Assembly (NCBI RefSeq): GCF_032062135.1
Contig: NC_092858.1
Location: 129,974,256-130,038,255 of the forward strand
DNA length: 64,000 nucleotides
Source: Pyxicephalus adspersus
Taxonomy: Eukaryota; Chordata; Amphibia; Anura; Pyxicephalidae
Direction: 5' to 3'
In this document: one piece after another, positions 1 to 12,860 of the stretch
How positions within the stretch are numbered: position 1 is the stretch's first letter
Layout: the number at the start of each line of letters is the position of its first letter
The notes under the pieces: generated by a model
Seen by the model: the letters and a program-made list of their open reading frames with translations, nothing else
Told to the model about the DNA's origin: nothing
The model's database searches: none
Position numbers and translations under genes: made by a program

Positions 1-244
1 CCCTGGAGAAACAAAAACTTCATGACAACCCATAACTCCAACAGCGGGAGACTTGCTTGTGCCTCTGCCATCACGGCTTCTCACTAAAGGAAAAAACTGT
101 TTTTAGGAATTGAAAATCCCTGATATTTGCACAGTTACATACTAAGATATTATGCTGTCGAATGCCCCATCCTCATTCTTAAAATTTCATCTGGAAGGGG
201 GCAAAGCGAGGAACTTCTCAGCACCCCCTTGTAAAATCTCCCTA
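1..244. other. No gene recognised
   Basis: AT-rich sequence leading up to a SINE. The stretch around 180-240 is slightly richer in G and C and may be the outer tail of that repeat or another old repeat. No exon, RNA gene or regulatory site could be supported. Confidence 0.5.
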
Positions 245-457
245 CCATAGTCATATGTCTTTAATACAGTCTGAGGTCAATTTTTGAGGGGAGGTCATTT
301 ACCCTAACTGCATGTTTTTGGAATGTGGTAGGAAACCCATGCAAACACAGAGAGAACCTGCAAACTCCATGCAGATAGCGTCCTGGCCGAGATTTGAACC
401 TGGGACCTAGCGCTGCAAAGACAAGAGTGCCAACCTCTGAGCCAATAGTGCTGCCTA
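245..457 (-). repeat. tRNA-derived SINE, degenerate
   Basis: A short interspersed element read on the minus strand. Near its 5' end (about 426-445) the complement reads TGGCTCAGAGGTTGGCACTC, which fits a tRNA-type A box. About 35 bases further in, the complement of 391-400 is GGTTCAAATC, a good B box for RNA polymerase III. The following region (about 305-385) resembles the body of the widespread fish and amphibian SINEs with a conserved central domain. The 3' part runs to about 245. It is a transposed copy with no protein product, mobilised in the past by a LINE reverse transcriptase. Family assignment is from recognition; the boundaries are approximate. Confidence 0.7.
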
Positions 458-566
458 GATTTTTTAAAGCTCTCTCTGCAAGACTGGAAAAGATAGTCAT
501 GGGAAAGCCCAGGTGATCCAGCAAACCTGAATTTCATTCTTAAAGAGCTATAATAAATCAGGCCCA
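458..566. repeat. Palindromic MITE, family 1, shortened copy
   Basis: This copy shares the internal sequence AAGACTGGAAAAGATAG and GTGATCCAGCAAACCTG with copies at 4336-4439 and 43618-43854. Its tips are inverted: AAAGCTCT near the left end and AGAGCTATAATAAATCAG at the right. It directly abuts the SINE. It is non-coding and non-autonomous, and much of the right arm is missing. Confidence 0.6.
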
Positions 567-2645
567 TTGTGTGAATACTCACTTCAATTAGTTAGTCATG
601 TATAGACGAAATGAGTTAAGGGATTTTCATTTCAAGCAATTGGATAATTAAAGTGACTCTTCACAAATTTTATTGTGTGAAAAGTTTCAAATACTTTAGT
701 AAATTACCCTAAATATGTCAAAGTCTAATGCAATGTGCATTATCTGGTGTGATCAGCAGTTTTCACCAAACATGTCACAAAGCCCTATTCCCATTTTGAT
801 TACTAAGCTATTTGGGGATAGCTTTTATTTCAATGTTTTAAATCCCCTAATAGGTTCCCTTTGTATCCTGCATCTTGAGAACGTGGGTTTTTCGCTTAAC
901 TTAGAGATCTGTCAAATCTATTCTTAATTGTCTTGAAGGTAAAGGTTCCTAATTCTTGCAGGATTCTGAGTGCTTTATACTGTTTCTATTGCAAACATCA
1001 TTACCAGATATTTGTTCAGAATCACAGATAGGGATCACTGACTTTCCAAATATTATTCCTTGTCTTTCCACCTGGTACACCTGCTTGGAATCTGGGATAC
1101 TTGGATTTAAACACTTACATTTCTTTTGAAGCAGACCACTTATTCTTTATTAACCTGTCCAGAAGAAAGCTTAAATTAACTTTGAACATTTAGATTAGTA
1201 GAAGAGGTCATTAGAAGCACAACTGACCAATGTTGAGTCCAATGCTTAAGGTAACTACTAGTGGTCTGTGGGATGTACTGGAAAACAAGTAAAGCTTATG
1301 TTACAACAATAGTTCTACCAGTATTGTAATATTTGCAGATTCAACATAATGTGGAGTTCCAGTATTTAATATGCAGTATTTTAAATCAGAACTGAAAATA
1401 AGGAGCTAAAATGAACAGATAAGGTGCTAGTATTCACTTTTATTTGAAAGATTTTCTTTTTAGTTTTTTTTTTTTTTGCTCAGGTCATCTTGCACTCTCC
1501 CCTTCCTGTAATGGGACAGAGAAAGAAGAAGCAAAAAAGACAGTAATGTACTCATCTCTCACTGCTTCACATTTAAGTGTGCTTCTTGTCAGCACATGAA
1601 TTGATTTGACTTCTTCTCCAGCTTCATTCCCTCAACTGTACAGGGACTGTAAAAATCTGATACCAAGTCAAATTCAATTTACAGTTACCCTGCACACATA
1701 TAAAATTCATCTAATGATCTATAATTGATTACAAAGATTTATCAATGTGTTTCTGTAATATAAAAAAATAGAATAGAAAAATTATCAGAAGCATATGTAA
1801 TTGATGTTCATGTATTTGGTACATGAATTAACGTTAAAATTTAGGTAAATAGAAAAAGACTCCACTTTATCCAATCCTGCATTCATAAACAAACTGTTGG
1901 ATGTATTTTTACATACAGCTAGCAGAGTGCCTGCATTTGTATTGATATCAGCCTTCTGAAATCTTTTGTGCAACTCTACCTTATAAATCTGGCAATTGCT
2001 AAAACCTTCTTCTTTCACATGGTGTTACCACACTGCCATACTTTTAAACTCTGTTGTATTTGCCCTATTGTGGGGCCTAATGCCCAACCTCAGGCTAACC
2101 CCTCTCCAATTTTCCCTTCTCTGTTTCAATACCACTTTCCAAAAAGAAACGTATTTTGGATACCTTTTATCAGGTATCTTTATTTTTGTTTGGTGTCATT
2201 AAAGATCTATTTCACCTTTTTATTCAGCCATGGCTCTGTAAAATGTTGAGGCCACACTCTCTCACAGTTTTCCATGGGGGGTAGTGAGCCCTTGACCCTG
2301 TTTATCTTTTGAAGTCAAAGTTTTATATACTCTGGATTAGTGAGCATGTGTCTGATCATCTGTGATTGGAGATGGGTATAGCTGTAGGTGAAAATTATAT
2401 ATTTTTGATAGCTATTTGGGGTCCCTATTGGGGGTCCCTTTTTTATTGTTTAACCAAGCTAGAATTGGAAAATCATAGCAAAGTTCCTTGGAACATTATC
2501 ATGTTGCACTGTAGAATCAGCAGAACAGTAAGCTAGTCAGATTTAACAGATTTGCTTTGTTGTCCATCTATCAGAACTTTGAGCGGAATATTACAGCAAA
2601 GTGCTGATCTAAACATTGTCGATTAGGGACTTGGGAATGTTCTAC
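567..2645. other. No gene recognised
   Basis: AT-rich, low in CpG, with a poly-T run near 1464-1478. No exon with convincing splice sites and no recognisable repeat was found. The short open frames here (for example 1785-2018 and 1968-2249) show no conserved motif and are what chance would give. Confidence 0.5.
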
Positions 2646-2953
2646 AGAGGTGGTGGCCAACCTTTTCGGTCCCGCGGACCACTAAATTTACCGGCTCCGG
2701 ACCACGCCTGTGCGGGGAGCCGTGTGTCACTCAAAGAGGAAGAAACTTCCCCCATAGTGACGTCATGATGCCAGAACCCTGCCCACTCCACAGACACAAC
2801 CCGCCCACTTCCCTGAGCCTGGGATCTGTATGGGGGATGTGGTATGCGGCTCTGGCGGGTGCTTCTGGTCCTTCTCCTGACCCCACTGGGGTATGCACCA
2901 GCCAGAGCCGCGGACCACCAAAAGTTTCTCGCAGTCCACCTGTTGGCAACCGC
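2646..2953. mobile_element. Non-autonomous hAT element, family B
   Basis: A GC-rich insertion of about 308 bp that stands out from its AT-rich surroundings. The ends form a short imperfect inverted repeat (GGTGGCCAACC on the left, GGTTGGCAACC on the right). The flanks give an imperfect 8-bp target duplication, TGTTCTAC and TGTTCTAG. Internally it shares GCGGACCAC, GTGTCACTCAAAGAGG and the GACGTCATGATGCCAGAACC region with the element at 23084-23406 and with the cores of the composites at 21107-21548 and 54647-54951. Eight-base target duplications and ends of this kind are typical of hAT elements. It encodes no transposase, and the open frames across it are by-products of the GC-rich sequence. 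Confidence 0.75.
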
Positions 2954-4335
2954 TGTTCTAGACCAAGATATAATACTGAACGGCAATGTAATGTTCGCAC
3001 AAATCTCAGTGAGTCCCAGTACCTGTCTATGATACATGGCAGAAGTGCCTGATCACACGTCAAGATGCTGATTTAAATGTTGCAGCAAGTAAACCAGTTC
3101 CTATATAGTAATAGCATTACAATATGGAAACTAAAAGGGTTATTGTAACAATTTGTATATATGTAGGCACATGATACCCACAGGTGTTTGAAGGAACATA
3201 AAAAATACAAGAAAGCTGTATTCTATGACTGACATTGCGGTGGATCACAATCCTCCTTTATTAAGCCAGTCTTCCCCACATTCAGCTATAAACCATGAGT
3301 TGGTCCTTCACATAGTGCTATCCTAACAGCCAAATATAACACTGTTCCTTTCATACATAAACAAACATCACATTTACAAGGCTGGCCCCTAATTCACCTT
3401 GATCTAATTTCCAGCTGAATATTCACCTTTAAGAATGAGACCTTTTCACGACAAATGACATTTTCAGCATGTTTCCATTGGTTTGTTTTAATTCAGTTTG
3501 ACATACAATTTGAGTATTCAGCAGAAAAAACACACTTAAAGAGTTAAATCATATAAACACCAGATGGAAGAGTAAACATTATAAAAAGTAATCCCAGGCT
3601 TGAAAAGCTTAGACTATAATTGGCATTGCAGAACACATATATCATTAGTGGCACAGAAATGGAGGCCGATCAAGTGTTAAAGTCATTGGCGGTTTCAAGG
3701 TTACAAGTATACTTCCGTGAAACATGGAGTTTCAATTCAGCATTCAGAAGAGGAGTTTGGCAGAGGTTAAAGGAAAGGGCGGACCGACTGCTAACGCTAA
3801 CAGGAAAAGATGTACATAAACATACAGGGCACTGTTAAAATAAACAGTTACGTTCAAGGATTAACAGGAACAAAGCGTTGGCTTAATTCTTTTTTCATAC
3901 TTATTAAAACAAGGTCACTACAACTTTCCTGCACATGGCAGAGGAGTGTGCATAATGTTAACAGGTTATTTGTAGCAGTAAATTTCAATGCAAAAGCATT
4001 GACTTTTGCCTGTGGCATAGCTAACAGTTCCATCAGTTTAATGTGGAATTTCACAGAGCATTAGGCTTTTTTAATAAAGGACAATATGTAAAGTGCCAAA
4101 CACCCAAAGGTAATTTGTGAAGTGTATAGCCAAAACTTTTCTGGAAAGAGTAGAATAGAATTAGAAGAACGTGTCAAGTTTTTATCGCTGTGTGTGTTCC
4201 CCTTGTTAGATTGAGCCTCTATGTTTGTGTCCTGGTATGTATGTCCTGGTGACCATTGAGACAGAAAGTAATAGAAAATTTTTAGCAGTACAAGATGAGA
4301 ACCTTCAATCAACAATTCCACAATCTTGGAATCTT
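2954..4335. other. No gene recognised
   Basis: AT-rich unique-looking sequence. Short open frames at 3620-3838 and 3810-4064 lack recognisable domains and splice context. No repeat family could be named. Confidence 0.45.
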
Positions 4336-4439
4336 AGTGATCCAGCAAACCTGGAATGGATCTGGTCCAAGAAGGAAAACATTTGCTAACAAATAGAAAA
4401 TTACTTTTAGGAAATCCATTCCAGGTTTGCTTGATCACC
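4336..4439. repeat. Palindromic MITE, family 1, inner hairpin copy
   Basis: Two arms of about 25 bp face each other. The left arm, 4337-4361, begins GTGATCCAGCAAACCTGG. The right arm, 4414-4438, is its near-perfect reverse complement. About 50 bp lie between them. The same hairpin occurs in the longer copy at 43618-43854. Only the central part of the element is recognisable here. Confidence 0.65.
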
Positions 4440-7400
4440 CATGTTCATTTAAGAAATTGTGTCTTCCAAATCAGGCTTAATGTCCCCTGTTGGAGCAAAT
4501 TAACCATGTTTTATAAGGTTTTTTTTGCCTTCCTCTGGATTACCTATGTCTAAAGGGATATGTTTATTTCACTTGTAGTTGAACTTGATCAATTTATGTC
4601 TTTTTTCAACTTGAATATGTAGCTCAGCAACAATAGTGCCTTTACTTTCTATAGCAAACTGACTGATCTCCCATTTATTAATTGGACCAATAAATGGGGA
4701 ACTGAAAGTAAAAAGATTACCCACATAATTGTCCCAAGTAATGCAAATATTAAATACATTTGACAAGCACCACATCTATGCTGATAACATGTTTAGAAAA
4801 TGTGATTAATGGCATTCTTTATATTTTTAGTATAGGTTTCCTTTAAGCTGAACATTAAAAACGCCTAAAATATTGAAATAACGGCATTTACAAGGGACAA
4901 GAACGTCTTTGTATATGAATTCTTAAACATTTTTCAAACCTGCCAGAATAAAAAAAAGTGCACACTACACCTATTATAAAACTGAAACAAAATGCCCACC
5001 AAAAAGCTCCAAATGCTACAAAGAATAAAGCCATACAGCTAATGAATAAAACATTTTGTGCCCTGTATGCTCAAACAACAAATATTTGCCAGTTCCTTCT
5101 TGATCTTGTAAGTGGATCCAGACTGTCTTTTGACACTTTCCAATTTCTGACAGTTGCAGAGCCTCGGGTGCTGGAAGAATATAAGCGTTTTTTATACCCA
5201 GTTCAATCAATACTTATAAAAGGCTTAGTAACCCTGGCTCCATAATGATCACCAGAATCAACATATAAAAAACAACCTCAAGGTCACAAAGATAGATTTC
5301 AAGCTTAGAAAAGTAACAGCCCAAATTATTGACATTAAAAATCATTTCCAATACCATGTATTTATTAGGTTTATTAATTGGACATTTCATACTTACAAAA
5401 TGATCACGAAGAATGACAATAGATTCTGGAGGAGAGAAATAGCTGTTTATGAAGTGTATGTGCTCACACTGTCACTGTATTAGCACAGTGTAAATGTTCT
5501 CTCTCCATTACTAAAGGGAGAACAGTTCATCTATCTTCTATTCTATCATGACCATTTCTACTATCAAAACCTATGACATTTGTTCTTATGTACCGTAATG
5601 ATCCATGCATCTTGTAAGAAGAAAATCAAGTCACTTTTTCGAAACGGGTAGCAAATATTGTATACAATTATTTATTTTTCTGTGTAAGAAGCTATTTACA
5701 TGTATCTGAAATATAGTTACATGGTTTAATGATGAAAGTACATCCTAGTTTTCAACACAAAATATTCCCAGTGACTAAAAGTGTTTTAGAACATAAAGAC
5801 ACATTACTCCTCAACTATGAAAGTACAGTGTAAGATGCCTTTGTTTCCCATATCAGCCTGATTTATCATTTAAGGTTTCTACTAAAATTGAGAAAATGTA
5901 AAAGATAATTTATTGTCCTGCTTTAGGAATAGGAGGGTAAAGTGGATCTAAAGCCAAAACTTTTTTTCCTTCATTTTGGAGAGAGCAAGGAATGGACAGA
6001 GCCAACTTAACATATGAGGCCAAGTGAACCTCTCAGCTTAAGCAGAATATTTGGCAATGGAAAGGGGGCGAGGGGCTCATGCCCGGATGTGAGCCATAGT
6101 CCTTTAAAAGATGTCCAATACATCATCTCCCCTCATTGTTTCTGGTAAAATATAAATGAACGAGCACTGTACAAACAGCGCTGTTCTACGGAGAGTAAGA
6201 AAGGCGAGCAAGTGGCACCCTGCTGTGCTCTACTTCAAAGAAATACAAAGTAGTCACTTCTTATCAGTCGTTTCTTCGATTTCTATGGCCGATTGATAAA
6301 TGATTTCAGGGACCACTGTACACATGTCATTTTTGAATGGTTTTTGATGAATAGTTGTGCTTGTCTTGGGTGAAAATCTGACTATTATAACCTGCACCAT
6401 AAGCCACCAGCTCAGCCATGGTACTTGGCATCTCCCTCAGCCACATGATGGTCACTGTAACAGCCAGGAGGAAGGGGGGTTTTAAATAACCTGCCATTTT
6501 ATTAAATCCTGTTGGCTGTAATGATTGAACATGAGGGTACAAAAATGTGGGCTGCAGGAAATGATTAAATCTGCTATGATGAAAAATAAAAATTATTCTG
6601 GAAACCTTATCAGTATATACAAATAAGAAGAGTTAAAAAAGAATCACACAATAAAATGTTGCTATGTGCCTGACTCATGTGGCCCTCACTTTATTGGTCA
6701 GATGTGGCGATGCAGATCTTCTACTAATTGGCAACATGTGAATACCGCCATGACTTTAACAAGCCTCTCACTGTATAACAAGCTCCTTCAAAACACCTTA
6801 AATCTTACTTTTAAATTTCAGGAGACCTGATGTAAACTGAGATTCAAAAATATTCCCAGTGAAAAATAATATTAAAGGTAATACTAATTCTTTATATTAT
6901 CAATGATTTCCAGATGAGGAACCTAAAAAAATAAAGCATGCTGAAAATATCTAATGAATTGATATGCGATGCTTGAATATTAATGAGGTCTCAGCTCAGT
7001 GAATAACCCATAGAAAAGCTGAACGTCTATTCTTTTTCTTCTGCAGCAAACAAAATACTAAACATAATAGAAGCACTTGGTATGTAGATTTCCCCAGAGA
7101 TGAGTCATGTGCTGAACCGGCTATTATTCTGCATTACAGTGAAAAACATTGTTGCTTTTCTCTCTTTTGTAAGATGGTTAATTTACAGTTCACTGAAGTT
7201 CACTGTTTTAGCTAAAAAATGATATCTGTGTGTCTTATACACAACATGGCATATAGGGTAGAAATATTCTGTTTAGGTTCTAACTTTTCTTGCTGAAGAT
7301 TTTCTTCTTTTTTTATTTTTCTAAATAACAAAGAAGTCAAGTACAAAAAACCAGAGCAATCTCCTTCCCTGACTTCATTAACCCCCAAAATAAACGGTCC

Positions 7401-8869
7401 AGGTCAAAAAGTCATTGGCATAAATATGTGCAGTGGCATCAAAGCCTGTGAAATAACGCACACTCCGTTCCTCCAAGCTGATTGAGATAATGATAGCTGG
7501 CTGCAGACTGAAACGGAAGGATAATTTTATTAACATTTCCTTACAAAATATAGTTTTTATGGAAGTGATATAAATTATATATTTTGTAGAAAAAGTGGGT
7601 TTTTTTACTTTTACTATTAACCCTTTCACTTTTCAAATGTGCTTGTATGGCTTCAAAAAGTACCTAAACCCCCCTTCTCTTTCCTTAAGCAATATATATA
7701 TTCTAAAAGCAGAGAATCTCTAAAATAAAATGATTTCAGCTGCATAATAGGGGGTTGTTTAGATGGGCATGGGGGAACCCCACTGTAAACTATTCTCTGT
7801 GGCCTATTTTGAACCCGTATCACCCAGGAGCCATCATAGTAAGTTTTTGTCTAGTCTGAACTAGCCATATTTAGGAAAATGTCAATCAAATGTTTATTTT
7901 TAGGAAAACTACATTAAGAATAATTTTAGTGTATGCATACACAATATAATCTCCATTGTGTTTGTAGAACATAAAAGATGAGAGTAAACAAGTCCAAATA
8001 TGTAAAAACTAAATTTAAGCAAATATAAAAAAAAAAAAACTACAACAGTAACAGTAACAGTACTTGAATTTGAACTTCACAGGCAGCACATTAATGGTTA
8101 ACATTAAGCAGCTGAAAAAGTGACCCATGTAATGGGCCTCCGCTGCCTACTAATGCCCCCACCCCACACTTCAAGGGTTTAATACCTGGTTCGTTTATTG
8201 GTAGAAGAAAATACTTACCTCAAATATTAGCACAAATACTTACCTCAGTTGTTGATCTCACAGGATTCCTTCCACCCTTTTGACTGGTCCTGTGAATCTG
8301 CCTCTTTTCCAATGTCATAATATTCTGTATATTGCAGAGAAAGCAGCCCCACAATGCACATTAGGATGGAGGGGGCATACACCCATTTTGGGAGGAGAAG
8401 AGAGTTCTAGCTGCTTGGGCTGCAAGAAATGGGATATTAGCTACTTATTCCATGCCCTCAGACAAAAAAACATTAAACTTGTGTAATGTTGGGGAAGCCC
8501 CAGTGCAAGAGTGCATTTCACCTTTACATAGAGCTTTAAAACCTTTACAGATCAATTTTTACAGCATTTATTGTTGCGTGTTGGCAGCCTACAACAGGTC
8601 TCCAGCACTGAGTTCATTCTTATCTGGAGATGGTAATGAAATTTGATTCAAATCTACTCAACAAACTTTCACCTGAAATTAATTTCTATTCAACCAGATT
8701 CAATTCTTTTTTTAATATTTCAATATTTTTTAATTTTTTTTTAATATTTTTCAATTAAGGGTTAATGGGTTACAATGAAGTCAAGCGGCTGGGGTTCGTA
8801 TAGAGGGTTACAGACACCAGCAAAGGCTTTAGAGTTATGTTGGAATCAGGACTTACAACCTCAGGAATG
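4440..8869. other. No gene recognised; probable old repeats at 5930-6310
   Basis: Mostly AT-rich sequence without supported exons. From about 5930 to 6310 the base composition changes and the text resembles dispersed repeats common in ranoid frogs, for example the tip-like GTAAAGTGGATCTAAAGCC. I could not pair its ends, so it is not called separately. A short TA run lies near 7691-7701, an A run near 8026-8039 and a small CAGTAA triplication near 8044-8060. Open frames such as 7378-7629 and 8280-8486 show no known motif. Confidence 0.45.
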
Positions 8870-9897
8870 TTATTATTATTAATATTATTATTAATAATAA
8901 TAAACAGGATTTATATAGCGCTAATATATTACGCAGCGCTGTACAATAAATAGGGGTTGCAAATGACAGACTAATACAGACAGTGATATAGGACCAGAGG
9001 ACCCTGCCCCGATGAGCATACAATCTAGGAGGTGGGGGAAGTAACACACACATAGGAGGGAGATATGTAGTGGTGGGAAGTAGTGATGGTTTTAAAAGAC
9101 AGAAGAAGATTGGTAGGCAAGTTTGTAAAAATGGGTTTTGAGTGCTCTTTTAATTGAGCAGAAAGTCGGAGCAAGCTAAATAGGACGAGGAAGACCATTC
9201 CAGAAAATTTGGGAAGCTCTAGAAAAGTCTTGTATCCGTGCGTGTGATGAGGTTATGAGTGAGGAAGTCATTAGTAGGTCATTGGAGGAGCGGAGAGAGC
9301 GGCTGGGGGAATATTTTATTTACCATGTCAGAGATGTAAGTGGGACAAGAACTGTATAGGGATTTGAAGGCAAAGCACAGGAGCTTGAATATGATTCCAA
9401 GGTGAAATGGAAGCCAGTGGAGAGAACTACAAAGAGATGCAGCAGAAGAGGAGCGGAGGGAAGGATGGATGAGTCTGGCTGCAGCATTCATAATAGATTG
9501 TAGAGGAGAGAGTCGGTGGGAAGGATGGATGAGTCTGGCTGCAGCATTCATAATAGATTGTAGAGGAGAGAGTCTGGTTAGTGGAATACCAGCGAGAAGG
9601 ATGTTACAGTAGTCCAGATGGGAGATGATAAGAACATGTACAAGGTGTTTGATGGTCTCAGGGGACAGGTATGGGTGGCTTTTGGAGATGTTGCGTAGAT
9701 GAAAGTAACAGGACCTAGAAATGTTCTGAATATGGGGGTAAATGAGAGGACAGAGTCAAAGGTGACACCAAGACAACGTGCCTGAGGGGAGGGCCGAATA
9801 ACAGTGTTGTTAACAGTTAGATATATGTGAAGATTTGGAATTTGAGGGGGGGGGATGATGATGAGTTCTGTTTTATCCAGGTTGAGTTTCAGGAATA
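8870..9897 (-). pseudogene. L2/CR1-like LINE, 5'-truncated 3' end
   Basis: A non-LTR retrotransposon copy on the minus strand, with its 3' end at the low coordinate and a (TTA)n-type tail at 8870-8904. Translated pieces match the reverse transcriptase C-terminal part of the CR1/L2 group. LNLDKTEL is read from about 9887-9863. SHLDYCN is read around 9620-9604. NAAARLIHPS and SLHWLPFHLGIIFKLLCFAF follow downstream. The frame shifts several times, so no functional protein can be made; the endonuclease domain and most of the polymerase are absent because the copy is truncated at its 5' side. The 3' untranslated part (about 8905-9060, with GCGCTGCGTAATATATTAGC on the complement) recurs at 30688-30893, 50484-50628, 56806-56890 and 34636-34690. 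A 60-bp tandem duplication lies inside it. Confidence 0.85.
9458..9577. repeat. 60-bp tandem duplication inside the LINE
   Basis: Two adjacent copies of a 60-bp unit beginning GGGAAGGATGGATGAGTCTG, with the period exactly 60. The last few bases of the second copy differ. Sixty bases is 20 codons, so the duplication keeps the frame, and the minus-strand translation shows NAAARLIHPS twice. The near identity of the copies suggests the event is more recent than most of the decay of the LINE. Confidence 0.9.
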
Positions 9898-11677
9898 CAT
9901 ATTACAGTAATGTATGCTTACCTACCGTCAATCTGTATGTATGTATCTGTGATATTTGATTGCTTTTATGAAGAATTTATGTCATTTTTTTAAGTCAAGT
10001 AGCAGAATGATTCTACTATGCAAAAATCCTTTGAATTCAACTTCAATGCCCCTCTCCCATAATGTTAGGTATAGAATAAGGCCTTTTTCAAGTAGAACTC
10101 AGGGCTTGTGAACTCAGGTACATTTATTACAGTGATGACCCACTGTGTACATTTTAGGTATAGGAGACAAAGCTCATTTATATAGTAATCTAAGGGTTAA
10201 GTAACAATTATTATAATTATCCTAAGGGAGCACTGGGTATCAGCTAACCCTGAGGAATGAGCATAGGGTACCTATTTTAATGAAAGGTTAAATAAGACCA
10301 AAAAACAAAGTTTAGTTAACTTTGTTTAGGAAGGCAAATAGGAAGGTAAAACATAAGCTTATATTTAAAAGATATATATATTTTTGTATAGTTTTCCTAA
10401 TACCCCATAACCCACTTCCCATCCCACCAATTCCCTTATTCACATACATCCTACAGTGAGCTACAAACACTCCATCTGGCGTCTTGGGTTTATTGTGGAT
10501 ACATAGAGAAAATGTATTAAACTCCTATGAAGGGGCAATTTGTTATTTCCAAAAACAAATGCCCACTTTTTGGGAATTTTTGGAAATTTGCTGTGCGCTT
10601 AAAGAATCAAGGCAAGTGTTGGGAGAGACTGCAGTGGCACCTTTACCTTCCACATGGCAGCACATTGTAGACCTGGCAGGAATGTGGACAAGTAAATTTA
10701 ACACAGCGAGTGCTGGGGTGGTAAAGAAAAGAATAATTTATATAAAAAAAGCATACATAGCCTGTGTACACATCACATCCTAATATGTTTGTTTAATGCC
10801 TTCAGTGGTCCCGTTACAATGAACTGCGATCATTTCACAGGTGGCAGCCATATGCTTTTGCACAAAATAACTGGTGACAACTTAGCAGTTTGTGAAATCA
10901 CCAAGTGGCCTACACATCTGCTTCGGGATTACATTTCACAGTATTAGCATCACATTTAATATTTATATGTGCCAATTCATTGTAGAATAACTTAAAAGAA
11001 ATGCATTTATTTTTAATGCTCACAATGAAAAATGTTGCCATGTGCAGAAAATAAAGCAAACTAGAATAGTTGTGTCACATTTCCAAGGGTCACAACATAT
11101 TGTATTACAGGTATTACTAATACACATTCCTGCTATTTGATATGACACAAAATCGGAACAATACCTGAACATTTTCTACATCAGTTAAAGAAATAAAACT
11201 ATCCTTTGATAGGCTGATCTAGTTTAATAGTCTTTAGCAATCCAAGCACTCGCAGTCCAGACTCCAGTTGGACAACTATTGAAGGAAATGTATAAAAGTG
11301 CACATTCTGCCTGTTGCTGTTATGATAAATAATCCTGTATTCTGTTAAATGCACTAACATGAAATAAATGTGTTACAAAAGTTGCCCTACTACTACTGCT
11401 GGATGGTTAAGATGTAAGCTTATGCAGTACAGAGTCACAGGACTAGGGCTAGGGACTAGGGAAATTCTTGGAATTTCAATTGTGATGTTTCCTTGCATTT
11501 TATATGGCATTTTTTGTATAGTCACTGCTAATCCTCGCCTCCCTGATCCTCCTACGTGAGTAAAGTGTCTTCATCTCTTGACTCTGTACTGCATGTAAGT
11601 TTACATCTAAAAGGGATTGGTTTCATTGGTCTGTCTACCCTAATGGAGAAAGAAATGTGAAGATAGAGGTGTATCTT
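9898..11677. other. No gene recognised
   Basis: AT-rich sequence with a short TA run near 10371-10381. The open frame at 10484-10783 (99 codons) has no recognised motif, and no convincing acceptor or donor frames it. No repeat family was identified. Confidence 0.45.
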
Positions 11678-11719
11678 GTTCCTGATGAAGCGTACTTAGA
11701 TCCGAGAAACGTGTCGAAC
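11678..11719 (+). ncRNA. Hammerhead-ribozyme-like motif, Penelope-type, degenerate
   Basis: The core CTGATGA is at 11682-11688 and GAAAC at 11706-11710. The latter is followed by GTGTC, ending at 11715. This matches the hammerhead order. The A and C at 11709-11710 can pair with the G and T at 11713-11714 as a two-base stem III closed by two bases, with the C at 11715 at the cleavage position. The four bases GTTC before the core (11678-11681) pair perfectly with GAAC after it (11716-11719) as stem I. Stem II, between the core pieces, pairs poorly here. Small hammerheads with a minimal stem III are known from Penelope-like retroelements. No Penelope coding region is seen nearby, so this would be a solitary end fragment. 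Current activity is doubtful. Confidence 0.55.
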
Positions 11720-12860
11720 TTGAACTTTAGCACCTACCCACAAAATTACAAACTAATTTACTGAAAACCACACTTGGTTTTATCACTACATTGTTTTATC
11801 TGTACAAATAATTGTTGTTTGATTGTTAAACAAATTATTGAATTGTTATTAAGATGGAGTCATACAAAATCAATGCCGCTAAAGTCCCATGGTGATTGAC
11901 CAACCCTAAATAAAAGAATCCACCCTTGGTAAATATTGATTTAGGATCTGTTTGTAAAGATCTACTGTTAAAGCCTATGTAGTGAACATGCTGTTCTCAC
12001 CATGGATCACATTTGTGGTCAGTGCAAATGCTCCAGTACAATTTTGGTCTGTTGCTACCTTCATTACATGGCAGTCAGTGCATATTGTCAATTTACCGTA
12101 ATTTGGTGGTCAGTAAAGTATGACCTGTTTTATTGGGGGTCATCAAGAGAAATGGAATCCTTACATTGACTGTATTTAGTAGATAAACCCTTTGTACTCA
12201 TGATCAGTTAAAAAATGTTTAATGCAAATTTTCATTAAATGTTTTATTATTTTTACAGATATGAAAGAAAAAAAGGGGAATATATACAGCAGTCCATATA
12301 ACACCTAATGTACACCTTTCAAAAATCTTCTCTTCTGTTTGTCAGTTTCCTTACTATACTTTAACAATATTGTGAAATATTGTGACAATATCATGTTCAG
12401 GGGCTTTGCAAATAACTTTAAAACTCATTAAATTAAATTAAATTAGAGAAATGGTGAACATTAGCCTTACTCAATGGAAAATGTTCTCCATTTGCAAAAA
12501 CATGATTTTTTCAGTAAATTCAACTTTAAAAAAACTACCTATCCCAATTCAGCAGGAGAATGGGAACTCTAAGGTCAGTGGCATTTGGGGAGGATCACAT
12601 TTGCATCAGAAACAGGCCCCTTTATTTAGACCTTTCTATACATGGTTATAGTAATTCTATACCTGGTATGTAAATTTAATTTTAGCAAGAACAATTACAA
12701 AGTTGAGGTATTTGAGAACTCTGTGCAGAAATACCTATAAAAAAAACATATGTAATAAGTTGTAGTGGAATGCGGATGGTAAATTCATGATTTTTTTTTT
12801 TAGAAAAATTCAGTTAAAATTTCAAAGGAAAATCAAATGGGAATTTGTGTGTTATTTTAG
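11720..12860. other. No gene recognised
   Basis: AT-rich, with ATTAAA-like short direct repeats near 12428-12445. The open frame 12451-12651 has no recognisable motif. Confidence 0.45.

Noticed and set aside
388..445. Functional tRNA gene on the minus strand
   Set aside because: A and B boxes are present, but no cloverleaf can be closed and the sequence continues into a SINE body.
9279..9551. Host gene in the 90-codon minus-strand frame
   Set aside because: The residues match LINE reverse transcriptase, and the frame contains a tandem duplication and is cut by frameshifts on both sides.
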